Below are positions 35,186 through 44,902 of a stretch of DNA of 64,000 nt, one piece after another. The stretch spans positions 1 to 64,000 of the forward strand of contig UQNU01000002.1 of NCBI GenBank assembly GCA_900542555.1, in the 5' to 3' direction. A program made the position numbers and the translations under genes. How positions within the stretch are numbered: the stretch's first letter is position 1; the number at the start of each line of letters is the position of its first letter. Source of the DNA: an uncultured Collinsella sp. Lineage in GTDB: Bacteria; Actinomycetota; Coriobacteriia; Coriobacteriales; Coriobacteriaceae. The notes below the pieces were generated by a model, which saw only the letters and a list, made by a program, of their open reading frames with translations, made no database searches and had not been told where the DNA came from.

Positions 35186-35498
35186 CGAGTTCTTGGTTCT
35201 GTGGCTGTCGTCGTGGGCTGCTATCGCGTTCTTTCGCATCGCGCCGGCGTTCGCCTTGCGCGGGCGGACTCTGTCGCCCCGCATTACCGAGGCCCTGGGC
35301 TATATCCCGCCCGCTGCCTTTGCCGCGCTGGTCGCCAACGACTTGGTGAGCCCCGGCGCGTTCGACGCGGGACTCTGGCCTGCCTTGGTTCCCTGGATTG
35401 CGGCCACCGGCGTCGTGGCGGTGGCAATCAAGACAAAGTCGATGTTGTGGTGCTGCGTTTCGGGCATCGTGTTCTATATCGTTTTGAGCCTCGTATAG
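35175..35498 (+). CDS. azlD: AzlD-family small subunit of the amino-acid exporter
   Basis: 107 aa, three to four membrane helices: FLVLWLSSWAAIAFF, YIPPAAFAALVANDL, and WIAATGVVAVAIKTKSMLW. These match AzlD. It starts inside the end of azlC with AAGAGGTG upstream, so the two are co-translated. The complex is the opposite of the LivJHMGF importer found at 47-54 kb. Confidence 0.88.
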   Translation: MPANEFLVLWLSSWAAIAFFRIAPAFALRGRTLSPRITEALGYIPPAAFAALVANDLVSPGAFDAGLWPALVPWIAATGVVAVAIKTKSMLWCCVSGIVFYIVLSLV

Positions 35499-35639
35499 GA
35501 GCAGGACGCGTTATCGTCCCAGCTTAACGAATCGAATTTCTCACCGAGGCGGTCTGCTTCTTCTGGTACCATGGTCAAACTTTACTGTAGCAAAGCGTGA
35601 CGTGGGCTTTTGTTCTGCGTCAGCGGAAATGGGGGTTTC

Positions 35640-36662
35640 ATGGCACAGGAAGCGACCGCCAACGAGCAAAAGAAATTCAAGGTCCCGCGTATCCCGGGCG
35701 ACATCATGATCTATCCGATGATCGTCGGCCTTTTGCTCAATACCTTCTGCCCGCAGGTCTTTGAGGTCGGCGGCTTCTTTACGGCTGCCTGCCGCGGCGG
35801 CTCCAACACCATCGTTGCCGCGATCTTGCTGTTCGTGGGCGCCGGCATCAGCTTTAAGTCCACGCCGGGCGCCATCAAGACCGGCATCGTCGTGCTGATT
35901 CCTAAGCTTGTAGTGGCAGCCGCGCTGGGTCTGGGCGTCGCGTACTTCTTTAACGATAACTTTTTAGGCCTGAGCTCGGTTTCCATCATCGGCGGCATTA
36001 CGTTTTGCAACATGGCGCTCTATACGGGCATCATGGGCGAGTTCGGCGATGAGTCCGAGCAGGGCGCTGTCGGTATCCTGTTCTTTACGGCCGGCCCCGC
36101 CGTCACGATGATCATCCTTGGTGTTTCGGGTCTCGCCAACATCCCCGTCGGCACCATCATCGGATCCATCCTGCCGCTTGTTATCGGCATGGTCCTGGGC
36201 AACTTGTTCCCGTTTATCAAGAACCTGCTGGTTCCCGGCGCCAATCCCGCGATCGCTGTAATTGGTTTTCAGCTCGGTGCGTCCATGAGCCTTTCGAGCT
36301 TCATCGCCGGTGGCATTTCGGGCATCCTGCTGGGCCTCATCACGCTCTTTATCGTCGGTCCCATTACCTTTGCCTTCGAGCGCCTGTGTGGCGGCAATGG
36401 TAAGGCGGCTGTGGCATGTTCCACCATTGCCGGCACGGCCATGACCACGCCGGTCGCCCTCGCCGAGGTCGCTCCGCGCTATGCCGAGCTTGCGCCCACC
36501 GCGTATGCGCAGATCGCCACTGCCGTCATCATCACGGCAATCATGGCCCCGATTCTGACCGGCTGGGTCGATAAGAAGTTCTGCCAGAGCAAGGAAGACC
36601 TGTCGCCTGCCGGTGTCGAGGCCATCGAGGAGGCTGTCGCGGCCGACATCGATGGCGAGTAG
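35640..36662 (+). CDS. 2-keto-3-deoxygluconate permease-type transporter (KdgT family)
   Basis: 340 aa. About ten hydrophobic segments. The start KVPRIPGDIMIYPMIVGLLL and the blocks NALYTG-like ITFCNMALYTGIMGEFGD, IGFQLGASMSLSS and GTAMTTPVALAEVAP mark the KdgT family. It should be a proton-driven sugar-acid uptake carrier; the substrate is not certain, since no kdg catabolic gene is adjacent. ATG 35640 has GGGGG just before it. An extended -10 (TGGTACCAT) lies at 35564-35572. The gene is followed by its own strong terminator, so it is probably monocistronic. Confidence 0.85.
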   Translation: MAQEATANEQKKFKVPRIPGDIMIYPMIVGLLLNTFCPQVFEVGGFFTAACRGGSNTIVAAILLFVGAGISFKSTPGAIKTGIVVLIPKLVVAAALGLGVAYFFNDNFLGLSSVSIIGGITFCNMALYTGIMGEFGDESEQGAVGILFFTAGPAVTMIILGVSGLANIPVGTIIGSILPLVIGMVLGNLFPFIKNLLVPGANPAIAVIGFQLGASMSLSSFIAGGISGILLGLITLFIVGPITFAFERLCGGNGKAAVACSTIAGTAMTTPVALAEVAPRYAELAPTAYAQIATAVIITAIMAPILTGWVDKKFCQSKEDLSPAGVEAIEEAVAADIDGE

Positions 36663-36707
36663 CAATCGATACCCATCAATGATTCCGGCGTGCAACTCGC
36701 GCCGTTT

Positions 36708-36758
36708 GAGCGCCCGAACGAGAGCTGTCTTGCAGTGACGTTCGGGCGCTCTGCTATT
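36708..36758 (+). terminator. Terminator after the KdgT-type permease
   Basis: GAGCGCCCGAACG (36708-36720) pairs perfectly over 13 bp with CGTTCGGGCGCTC (36739-36751). The loop is 18 nt and a short T-containing tail follows. Confidence 0.75.
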
Positions 36759-36850
36759 ATTCCCCTTACCCCTGCGGAGAAAGGGGCGTTTATTGCCCAG
36801 ACACGAATCGGGCGATTCTGACCACTTGGATATTGAAGGGAGGGCGTCTA

Positions 36851-37993
36851 GTGGTTAAGGCACTCAAGATTGAGATATTCCTGCTATGCATGATTGTTCT
36901 TATCGGGCTTGCCGTACGAAGCCGTCGCTCCCTGTTCTCGAGCACCCAGCAGCTTTTGTTTAGCATGCTGGGCTACACGTCTGCTGCCTACATTTTCTTC
37001 GATATGATCTGGACGCTTTCGGATGGTGTGGACGGCACGTTGGGCATTGCAGCCAACTGGATTTCCAACGCGGTTTCGTTTTCGCTCTTCGCCATCGCGT
37101 GTCTCATTTGGTTTATCTATTCCGAGACGATGCAGGGTTCTCACCTTGTGACCTCGCGCTATAGGGTGGTGCTTGTAACGTTGCCTACGGCTCTGGTGGT
37201 CGTGCTGGCTTTTACCAGTTACTGGACGCACGCCCTGTTCTATATCGATTCGCAGGGCGTGTATCGTCGCGGCTTTGCCTATATGATCCAGCCCATTGTC
37301 AGCTACTGTTACGTTATACATACGTCCCTGCATGCGTTTGTGCAATCTCGCAGGGTCGAGAGCCTGCAGACGAAGGCTATCTATCGAACCTTAGCATTTT
37401 TCGCCATTCCGGCCCTGGTGGGCGGTACCTTTCAGATCGTATACTCGGTGCCTGGCCTTTGTGTCGGCATAATGATTAGCATGTTGCTGCTCTATATCAT
37501 CTGCCAGGAGCAGCTCATCTCGACCGACCCGTTGACTGGCCTCAACAATCGCAACCGTTTTGAGACCTATATGCTGTCGCTCTTCTCAAATGTTGGTCAT
37601 ACGGACGATGTGTATCTTCTCATGGTGGACGCTGACGGCTTTAAGCAGATTAACGATCGCTATGGACATGTGGAGGGTGATCATGCTCTTCAGGTCTTAT
37701 CTGCTGCGCTCAAAAAGGTCTGCACGGCGTCTGGCAGCTTTATCGCACGTTATGGCGGCGATGAGTTCGTAGTCCTTCAAAAGGCGGCAGCGGAACAGGA
37801 CATCATACGTCTGTGCGCGGCAATCAACGACGAGCTCGCGCGCGCCGAGGTGCCGTATCTGTTGCGGATGTCCATCGGCTACGCACGGGTCGGTGACGGC
37901 GTCGATACCTTGCAAGACTTGCTTCGCGCTGCCGACGCGGAGCTCTACCGCGTCAAGGCCGAGAAAAAGAAGGCCGGCGTTCAGATACGCTAG
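36851..37993 (+). CDS. Membrane-bound diguanylate cyclase (GGDEF)
   Basis: 380 aa from GTG 36851, with GAAGGGAGGG upstream. Six or seven N-terminal membrane helices form a sensor of the 7TM type. A GGDEF domain occupies roughly residues 215-380: DPLTGLNNRNRFE, LMVDADGFKQINDRYGH and the active-site loop ARYGGDEFVVLQK (~302-306). It should make cyclic di-GMP. The inhibitory RxxD site expected upstream of the loop is missing: the corresponding stretch reads TASGSFIA. It is monocistronic, with a GC-rich hairpin soon after the stop. Confidence 0.9.
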   Translation: MVKALKIEIFLLCMIVLIGLAVRSRRSLFSSTQQLLFSMLGYTSAAYIFFDMIWTLSDGVDGTLGIAANWISNAVSFSLFAIACLIWFIYSETMQGSHLVTSRYRVVLVTLPTALVVVLAFTSYWTHALFYIDSQGVYRRGFAYMIQPIVSYCYVIHTSLHAFVQSRRVESLQTKAIYRTLAFFAIPALVGGTFQIVYSVPGLCVGIMISMLLLYIICQEQLISTDPLTGLNNRNRFETYMLSLFSNVGHTDDVYLLMVDADGFKQINDRYGHVEGDHALQVLSAALKKVCTASGSFIARYGGDEFVVLQKAAAEQDIIRLCAAINDELARAEVPYLLRMSIGYARVGDGVDTLQDLLRAADAELYRVKAEKKKAGVQIR

Positions 37994-38093
37994 GAAAAGG
38001 GCGCACGCTGGCGTGCGTGGCGCCCCTCGGCTCACCGATGTACTCCATTAAGCTAAAGTATGTGAATCCCTTCTGCTAAATAAGGGCAGCTCG

Positions 38094-39029
38094 TTAGGCC
38101 TTTTTGGGCCTGTTGACGATGATGATGCCGCTGCAGACCAACAGCAGGGCAACGATGACGGTAACGGGGCTCGTGCCAGCGCCCTCGCCGAGTAGCAGCG
38201 CGCTCAGCAGCACGCCAAAGACGGGGTTCATAAACCCAAAGACCGAGACGCGGCTGACGGGGTTGACGGCAAGCAGGCGCGACCACAGCGAGTAGGCGAC
38301 CGCGGAGATAAGCGCCATGTAGATGATGAGCGCGATGGCGGGGGCAATCGCCGTGGGGGAGAGCGCGCCACCCATCAAAAAGCCGATGGCGGTGAGGACC
38401 AGGCCGCCGACCAAGAACTGCCACCCGGCAAGCAAGACGCCGTCGTGCTCACGCGAGAAGATACCGATCAGGCAGGTCGAAAGGGCACCCGCGACGGTGG
38501 AGGCTAGGATAAAGCCCTCGCCATCGAGCCTGAAGCCAAAGGTGCCATCCGCGCCCGAAAGGTTGACGAGAGCGACGCCGGCAAAGCCCAGCGCACAGCC
38601 AAGCACCTTGGCCGTATTGAGCTTCTCGGTGCGAAACGCCAGGGCGGCAAAGAGGATTGCGAGGAAGTTGGCGCTGGCCTCGATGATGGAACTCGACATG
38701 GCGCTGGCGCGCGAGAGGCCCAGATAGAAAAAGAAGTACTGCCCGATAGTCTGGAAGAGCGACAAGACAAAGATGGGCTTGATGTCGCGAGCCTGCGGAA
38801 TGAGGGGGCGGCGTTGGGCCGCACTCATCCCAACGATAACCAGGGCGCCGGCAAGCGTGAAGCGCAAGCCCGCAAAGAGCAGCTGCGAGGCGCTATCGTG
38901 CGCTGGGATACCAAAGAGTGCGTAACCGATCTTGATGCAGGGAAAGGCCGATCCCCAGAGTGCACAGCAGACGAGGCAGCCCAGGATGAGTCCGGGCAGG
39001 GTGGCGAGATACGGCTTGCGGCTTTCCAT
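38094..39029 (-). CDS. EamA/DMT-family exporter
   Basis: 311 aa from ATG 39029, preceded by AGGAAGG. About ten membrane helices in two EamA repeats. Landmarks are GCLVCCALWGSAFPCIKIG, IGQYFFFYLGLSRASAMSSS and LSAVAYSLWSRLLAVNPVS. These are drug/metabolite exporters; the substrate is unknown. Its transcription should start after the purL terminator at 39053-39091. It ends against the 37994-38093 intergenic stretch, which contains a hairpin. Confidence 0.88.
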   Translation of the reverse strand: MESRKPYLATLPGLILGCLVCCALWGSAFPCIKIGYALFGIPAHDSASQLLFAGLRFTLAGALVIVGMSAAQRRPLIPQARDIKPIFVLSLFQTIGQYFFFYLGLSRASAMSSSIIEASANFLAILFAALAFRTEKLNTAKVLGCALGFAGVALVNLSGADGTFGFRLDGEGFILASTVAGALSTCLIGIFSREHDGVLLAGWQFLVGGLVLTAIGFLMGGALSPTAIAPAIALIIYMALISAVAYSLWSRLLAVNPVSRVSVFGFMNPVFGVLLSALLLGEGAGTSPVTVIVALLLVCSGIIIVNRPKKA

Positions 39030-39052
39030 GATGTCCTTCCTACATGCGCGAA

Positions 39053-39091
39053 GCAAAAAAGAACCCGCCACCGGATGTGCCGGTGGCGGGT
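39053..39091 (-). terminator. Terminator of purL
   Basis: ACCCGCCACCGG and CCGGTGGCGGGT (39063-39074 and 39080-39091) pair over 12 bp with a 5-nt loop; the minus strand continues TTCTTTTTT. Confidence 0.88.
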
Positions 39092-39128
39092 GTTGTTACC
39101 CGGAGGGATTGTACCCGATGGGAAAGGT

Positions 39129-42100
39129 TTAAGCGAAGTAGGCCACGCCGCTCTCAAAGATCGGCATGAACTTATCGCCGGGGACATGCTCGGGCACGTT
39201 GCGGTACAGGTTGTCGCCGCGACGCTCGGCATGGCCCATCTTGCCCAGGACGCGGCCGTCGGGGCTCGTGATGCCCTCGATGGCGAGTGCGGAGCCGTTG
39301 GGGTTGACGGAAAGGTCCATGCTGGGCTTGCCGTTCTCGCCCACGTACTGCGTGGCGACCTGGCCGTTGGCGATCAGCTGGGCGAGCACTTCGTCATTGG
39401 CGACAAAGCGGCCCTCGCCGTGGCTGATGGCGACGGTGTAGGGGTCGTCCAAGCTGCACTGCGACAGCCATGGAGACAGGTTGGACGAGATGCGGGTGCG
39501 CACCAGGCGGCTCTGATGGCGACCGATGGTGTTGAACGTCAACGTGGGTGCATCGGGCGTGGCGTCGACGATGTCGCCGTAGGGCACCAGGCCGAGCTTG
39601 ATCAGGGCCTGGAAGCCGTTGCAGATGCCCAGCATCAGGCCATCGCGGGCCTTGAGCAGGTCGCGGACTGCCTCGGTGACCTCGGGAGCGCGGAAGAACG
39701 CCGTGATGAACTTGGCGGAGCCGTCGGGCTCGTCGCCGCCCGAAAAACCGCCGGGGATCATAACGATCTGGCTTGCACGGATGCGGCGGGCAAGCTCGTG
39801 GGTGCTCTCGGCGACGGCCTCGGGCGTGAGGTTGTTGATCACGAAGGTGTCGGCCTCGGCACCGGCGGCACGGAAGGCGCGGGCGCTGTCGTACTCGCAG
39901 TTGTTGCCGGGGAACACGGGGATGATCACGCGCGGACGGGCGATCTTGGCGCCGCCGTACACGTGGATATCCTTGGCGCGGAAGTCGATGGTCTCGACCT
40001 CGGGGGTCTCGCCGGCGCTGCGGTAGGCGAAGACGCCCTCGATGCCGCTCTCCCAGGCCTCCTGGAGCTCGGCGAGCTCGATGACCTCGGAGCCGGTGTC
40101 GATGACATAGCCCTCGACGGTGGTGCCCAGGGACTCGACGACAACGCCGTCGGCGACCTCGGGTAGCTCGGCATCCTCGGCGAGCTCGACGATAAAGCTG
40201 CCGTAGAGCGGGGTGAAGAGGCTCTCCACGTCTACATCCTCGGCAAGCTCGATACCGATCTGGTTACCGACGCACATCTTAAAGAGGCTCTCGGCGCCGC
40301 AGCCGTAGCCGGGCGTGGAGATGGCCAGGGCGTTGCCGTTGGCGGTGAGCGCCTCGACGGCGTCAAACGCGGCGAGCAGCTGCTGGGCGTCGGGACGGTA
40401 GTCCTCGCCATAGGTAGCGGGGGCGATGCGGACGACGCGGTGCGTGAGGCCCTTGAACTCGGGCGAGACGGCGCGGGCGGCCTTGCCCACGGCGACGGAG
40501 AAGCTGATCAGGGTCGGCGGAACGTTGAGCTCGCCGGTCTCGTCCTCAAACGAACCGCTCATGGAGTCCTTGCCGCCGATGGCGCCGGCACCCAGGTCGA
40601 CTTGGGCCATGAGGGCACCCAGGACGGCTGCCGTGGGCTTGCCCCAGCGCTCGGCCTCGGTGCGCAGGCGCTCGAAGTACTCCTGGAAGGAGAGATAGGC
40701 GCGCTTGTGCTCAAAGCCGGCAGCCACGAGCTTGGCGATGGACTCGACCACGGACAGGTAGGCGCCCGCAAACTGGTCGGCCTCCATCAGATAGGGGTTG
40801 AAGCCCCATGCCATGGCGCTCGCCGTGGTGGTCTCGCCGTCCACGGGGAACTTGGCGACCATGGCCGAGCTTGGGGTGAGCTGCGTCTTGCCGCCAAAGG
40901 GCATGAGCACGGTCGCGGCGCCGATGGTGGAGTCGAAACGCTCGGAAAGACCCTTGTTGGAAGCGACGTTGAGGTCGGTGACGAGCGAGGTCATGCGCTC
41001 GGCTAGCGTGGTGCCGGCCCAGCTGGGCTGCCACACGCTGCGGGCACAGACGTGGGCGACCTGGTGCTTGGGTGCGCCGTTGGAGTTGAGGAACTCGCGG
41101 GACAGGTCGACGATAGCGACGCCGTTCCAAGCCATGCGCATGCGCGGCTCGGCGGTAACCTCGGCGATAACGGTCGCCTCCAGGTTTTCCTCGGCGGCGT
41201 AGCCCATGAACTCCTCGACGTCACCGTCGGCGACGGCGCAGGCCATGCGCTCCTGGGACTCGGAGATAGCGAGCTCGGTGCCGTCCAGGCCGTCGTACTT
41301 CTTGGTCACGGTGTCCAGGTCCACGTACAGGCCGTCGGCAAGCTCGCCCACGGCGACTGAGACGCCGCCGGCGCCAAAGTCGTTGCAGCGCTTGATCAGA
41401 CGGCAGGCGTCGCCGCGGCGGAACAGACGCTGCAGCTTGCGCTCGACAGGGGCGTTGCCCTTCTGGACCTCGGCACCCGAGGTCTCGATGGACTCGGTGT
41501 TCTGGGTCTTGGAGGAGCCGGTGGCGCCACCGATGCCATCGCGGCCGGTGCGGCCGCCCAGCAGGATGATCTTGTCGGTGGGGGCGGGGCACTCGCGACG
41601 AACGTGGTTTGCCGGGGTAGCGCCCACGACGGCGCCAACCTCCATGCGCTTGGCCACGTAACCGGGGTGATAGAGTTCGTTGACCTGACCGGTGGCAAGG
41701 CCGATCTGGTTGCCGTAGCTGGAGTAGCCGGCGGCGGCAGTGGTCACGAGCTTGCGCTGCGGCAGCTTGCCCTCGAGCGTCTCGGAAACCGGGACGGTGG
41801 GGTCACCGGCGCCGGTGACACGCATGGCCTGGTACACGTAGCTGCGGCCCGAGAGCGGGTCGCGGATGGCGCCGCCCACGCAGGTGGCGGCACCGCCGAA
41901 GGGCTCGATCTCGGTCGGGTGGTTGTGGGTCTCGTTCTTAAACAGGAACAGCCAGTCCTGGTCCTCGCCGTCGACATCGACCTTCACCTTGACGGTGCAG
42001 GCGTTGATCTCCTCGGACTCGTCGACATCGGTCATGACGCCGGTCTTCTTGAGGTACTTGGCGCCGATGGTGCCCATGTCCATGAGGCAGACGGGCTTGG

Positions 42101-42875
42101 CGTCGCGACCGAGCTCATGGCGCATCTCCATGTAGCGGTCGAAGGCCTGCTGCACCACGGCGTCGTCGATCGTCACGTCGTCCAGGACGGTGCCGAAAGT
42201 GGTGTGGCGGCAGTGGTCGGACCAATAGGTGTCGATTACGCGGATCTCGGTGATGGTGGGGTCGCGGTCCTCATCGCGGAAGTACTGCTGGCAGAAGGCG
42301 ATGTCTGCCTCGTCCATGGCAAGGCCGCGATCGGCGATAAAGGCGGCAAGGCCGGCCTCGTCGAGCTTGCGGAAGCCGTCGAGCACCTCGACGGGCTGGG
42401 GCTCGGGAGTCTCCATGTACAGCGTCTCGGGCAGGTCGAGCGAGGCGATGCGGGCCTCGACGGGATTCACCACGTAGTGCTTGATGGCCTCGATGGCGGC
42501 CTCGTCCAGAGCGCCCGAGATCATATAGACCTTGGCGGAGCGCACGGCGGGGCGCTCACCCTGGCTGATGAGCTGCACGCACTCGCTGGCGGAGTCGGCG
42601 CGCTGGTCAAACTGGCCAGGCAGGAACTCGACGGCAAAGACGGCGCCATCGCTTGCGGGGAGTTCGTCGTAGGTCACATCGACCTGGGGCTCGCTAAAGA
42701 CAGTCGGCACGCAGGAGCGGAAAAGCTCCTCGTCGATGCCCTCGACGTCGTAGCGGTTGATGATCCTCAGGGCCTCGATGCCCTTGATGCCGAGAATTTC
42801 GGTCAGCTCGCCCTTGAGCTGCTGAGCCTCGACGTCGAACCCGGGTTTCTTCTCCACGTAGATACGAGAGACCAT
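39129..42875 (-). CDS. purL: Phosphoribosylformylglycinamidine synthase, large fused type
   Basis: 1248 aa. It is the fused (PurL + glutaminase) enzyme of purine biosynthesis, which makes FGAM from FGAR, glutamine and ATP. The N-terminal part includes VIDTYWSDHCRHTTFG and FKNETHNHPTEIEPFGGAA. The C-terminal glutaminase begins RVIIPVFPGNNCEYDSA and has its nucleophile in GICNGFQAL (~Cys1085). I chose ATG 42875 because AGGAAGG precedes it and MVSRIYVEKKPG is the sensible N-terminus; the frame runs 36 residues farther upstream without homology. No other pur gene is adjacent. It has its own terminator downstream. Confidence 0.95.
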   Translation of the reverse strand: MVSRIYVEKKPGFDVEAQQLKGELTEILGIKGIEALRIINRYDVEGIDEELFRSCVPTVFSEPQVDVTYDELPASDGAVFAVEFLPGQFDQRADSASECVQLISQGERPAVRSAKVYMISGALDEAAIEAIKHYVVNPVEARIASLDLPETLYMETPEPQPVEVLDGFRKLDEAGLAAFIADRGLAMDEADIAFCQQYFRDEDRDPTITEIRVIDTYWSDHCRHTTFGTVLDDVTIDDAVVQQAFDRYMEMRHELGRDAKPVCLMDMGTIGAKYLKKTGVMTDVDESEEINACTVKVKVDVDGEDQDWLFLFKNETHNHPTEIEPFGGAATCVGGAIRDPLSGRSYVYQAMRVTGAGDPTVPVSETLEGKLPQRKLVTTAAAGYSSYGNQIGLATGQVNELYHPGYVAKRMEVGAVVGATPANHVRRECPAPTDKIILLGGRTGRDGIGGATGSSKTQNTESIETSGAEVQKGNAPVERKLQRLFRRGDACRLIKRCNDFGAGGVSVAVGELADGLYVDLDTVTKKYDGLDGTELAISESQERMACAVADGDVEEFMGYAAEENLEATVIAEVTAEPRMRMAWNGVAIVDLSREFLNSNGAPKHQVAHVCARSVWQPSWAGTTLAERMTSLVTDLNVASNKGLSERFDSTIGAATVLMPFGGKTQLTPSSAMVAKFPVDGETTTASAMAWGFNPYLMEADQFAGAYLSVVESIAKLVAAGFEHKRAYLSFQEYFERLRTEAERWGKPTAAVLGALMAQVDLGAGAIGGKDSMSGSFEDETGELNVPPTLISFSVAVGKAARAVSPEFKGLTHRVVRIAPATYGEDYRPDAQQLLAAFDAVEALTANGNALAISTPGYGCGAESLFKMCVGNQIGIELAEDVDVESLFTPLYGSFIVELAEDAELPEVADGVVVESLGTTVEGYVIDTGSEVIELAELQEAWESGIEGVFAYRSAGETPEVETIDFRAKDIHVYGGAKIARPRVIIPVFPGNNCEYDSARAFRAAGAEADTFVINNLTPEAVAESTHELARRIRASQIVMIPGGFSGGDEPDGSAKFITAFFRAPEVTEAVRDLLKARDGLMLGICNGFQALIKLGLVPYGDIVDATPDAPTLTFNTIGRHQSRLVRTRISSNLSPWLSQCSLDDPYTVAISHGEGRFVANDEVLAQLIANGQVATQYVGENGKPSMDLSVNPNGSALAIEGITSPDGRVLGKMGHAERRGDNLYRNVPEHVPGDKFMPIFESGVAYFA

Positions 42876-43059
42876 TGGTTCCTGCCTTCCTGATCGGTTG
42901 GGCGTACGGTACGGTATGCGGCAGCGGTCGGTTTGCGGGGTCTGCCCTGCGGTCGCCTTGAGCCACATGTTTGTAAACCTCACTATGATACGACAGCTCG
43001 CGGCGCGTTGAGGACGGCGAGGGTGCTACAGTGAAGCGCAAACAAGAGAAAGGCATCAC

Positions 43060-44622
43060 ATGGCATTCGTTTCGCTCGCCATCATCGCACTCGTGGCCTT
43101 TGCGAGTCCTTTTATCGCCTCGGCGATTCCCGGAAAACCCGTTCCCGAGACGGTCTTTTTGCTCGTGCTCGGCGCGGTGCTGGGACCCCATATGCTCGGC
43201 GTCATCCATGTAGATGCCGAGGTCTCGCTTGTGTCCGAGCTGGGCCTGGCCTTTTTGTTCCTGCTTGCCGGCTTTGAGATCGACCCCAAGAGCATCACGG
43301 GCGTCGAGGGGCGCTACGGCTTGGCGACGTGGGTCGTCACGTTTGGTATCGCCTGGCTTGCCGTGCGCTTTACCCCGTGGTTCTCAGTCAGTCATTTCGA
43401 CGGTATCGCCGTGACGCTTGCCCTCACTTCGACGGCGCTCGGTACGCTCGTGCCCATTATGCGTGAGCGCTCGCTCACCGGCACGCGCGTGGGCGACTCG
43501 ATTCTCGCGTATGGCACTTGGGGCGAGCTCGGTCCCGTGCTCGCCATGTCGGTGCTGTTGTCTGCCCGCACTGGCATCCAAACGCTCGTTATCCTTGGCT
43601 TGTTTGCGGTGGTTTGCGTGTTGCTGGCCGTGGTCCCGAGCCGCTCCAAGCGCGTCGGCAGCCGCTTCTTTGCGTTTGTCGAGGAGCGCGCCGATACCAC
43701 GTCGCAGACCTTCGTGCGCCTGACGGTGCTCATCCTGGTCACGCTCGTGGCATTCTCGGCTGTCTTTGATCTCGACATCGTGTTGGGTTCTTTTGCCGCC
43801 GGTTTTGTCCTGCGCTATATCATCCCCGAGGGCAACCATACGCTCGAGACCAAGCTCGACGGTCTGGCCTACGGTTTTTTGATTCCGGTGTTCTTTACCG
43901 TATCGGGCGCAAAGATCGATCTGACGGCCGTGGCGTCGCGCCCCGGGCTGCTCGCAGGCTTTATCGTGGCGTTGCTGATCATTCGCGCCGTGCCCATTCT
44001 CATCTCTATGAGCATTTGTCCTGCGACGCGCGATGTGTCGGCGTATGGTCGCATTACCGTGGCCCTGTACTGCACCACGGCGCTGCCGATCATCGTTGCC
44101 GTGACAAGCGTTGCCGTCAACGCAGGCGCGCTGTCGCAAGATATTGCGTCGGTCATGGTTGCCGCCGGTGCCATCACGGTGTTCTTGATGCCGTTGCTCG
44201 CGCAGCTTTTCTACCGCGTGGTCGACGCCGCGCCGGTCGCCGCCGTGGCAGAAGTTGCCGAGCATCCATCCGATGCGCTCGACATCCTGCGCGCCCATCA
44301 CGATTTGGCGAGCCTGCTCGCACGTGAGCACGAGCTGCTGACTTCACATGGCCATGGTCGCGTATTCGAGGGCTTGCCTACGCTCGATACGATTGCCGAG
44401 CGTCTTTCCGCCGAGGCGGCGAGCGGCCATATCGATGCCCGTATTGTGGACGCGGCACATCTTCTTGCCGATAAGACCTATGGAGACGAGGTTGACCCGT
44501 CCGAGCTGACTCCGCGCGAGCGTCGCCGCCTGGAGCGCGCCAAGCTCGCCGTGCGCGAATACCGCCGCCGCATGTTGGAGCTCTATGCAAGAGAAGAAGC
44601 CGAGGACGACGACGGCAAGTAG
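43060..44622 (+). CDS. CPA2-family cation:proton antiporter with cytoplasmic tail
   Basis: 520 aa. About 12 membrane helices. PETVFLLVLGAVLGPHMLG, GLAFLFLLAGFEID and LALTSTALGTLVPIM are Kef/NapA-type blocks. The last ~120 residues form a helical charged cytoplasmic tail (ELTPRERRRLERAKLAVREY) with no RCK/TrkA nucleotide-binding motif. It probably exchanges Na+ or K+ for protons. AGAAAGG precedes the ATG. It is transcribed divergently from purL. Three hairpin repeats lie directly after its stop. Confidence 0.87.
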   Translation: MAFVSLAIIALVAFASPFIASAIPGKPVPETVFLLVLGAVLGPHMLGVIHVDAEVSLVSELGLAFLFLLAGFEIDPKSITGVEGRYGLATWVVTFGIAWLAVRFTPWFSVSHFDGIAVTLALTSTALGTLVPIMRERSLTGTRVGDSILAYGTWGELGPVLAMSVLLSARTGIQTLVILGLFAVVCVLLAVVPSRSKRVGSRFFAFVEERADTTSQTFVRLTVLILVTLVAFSAVFDLDIVLGSFAAGFVLRYIIPEGNHTLETKLDGLAYGFLIPVFFTVSGAKIDLTAVASRPGLLAGFIVALLIIRAVPILISMSICPATRDVSAYGRITVALYCTTALPIIVAVTSVAVNAGALSQDIASVMVAAGAITVFLMPLLAQLFYRVVDAAPVAAVAEVAEHPSDALDILRAHHDLASLLAREHELLTSHGHGRVFEGLPTLDTIAERLSAEAASGHIDARIVDAAHLLADKTYGDEVDPSELTPRERRRLERAKLAVREYRRRMLELYAREEAEDDDGK

Positions 44623-44633
44623 CCGACACCGCC

Positions 44634-44806
44634 GCGGAAAATGCATCCCGGAATTGGCGTCCAGAGTGGGATGCGCTTTCCGCGAGAAGCCCGTTGCGGA
44701 AAGCGTGTCCCAGAATGCGCGCCCAGAATGGGACATAGTTTCCGAAAGAAGGCCCTGAGGGAAGCTTCGCCCCGTTCTGAGCTGAAATACCGGGACGCAG
44801 CTTCCC
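44634..44806. repeat. Three tandem related hairpins (REP-like cluster)
   Basis: Unit 1 (44634-44683) has arms GCGGAAAATGCATCCC and GGGATGCGCTTTCCGC. Unit 2 (44696-44744) has GCGGAAAGCGTGTCCC and GGGACATAGTTTCCG. Unit 3 (44759-44806) has GGGAAGCTTCGCCCCG and CGGGACGCAGCTTCCC. Units 1 and 2 are direct copies with loops built on GGAATTGGCG / AGAATGCGCG; unit 3 is better aligned in the inverted direction. The cluster lies between a convergent gene pair. Confidence 0.75.
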
Positions 44807-44819
44807 CTGCAAGCAGAAC

Positions 44820-44860
44820 AAGGCGCGCTGCCTGCGGTTGATGCAGACAGCGCGCCTTTT
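44820..44860. terminator. Bidirectional terminator between antiporter and SDR
   Basis: AAGGCGCGCTG (44820-44830) pairs perfectly with CAGCGCGCCTT (44848-44858), with inner CTGC/GCAG pairing and a T-run on the plus strand. Confidence 0.8.
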
Positions 44861-44902
44861 GCGTTGGGCCTCGTTGAGGTTCGAAGTCGTGGCTTGCGAC
44901 CT

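Noticed and set aside
41604..42893. 429-codon open frame on the plus strand
   Set aside because: Antisense to purL; no SD or recognisable domain.
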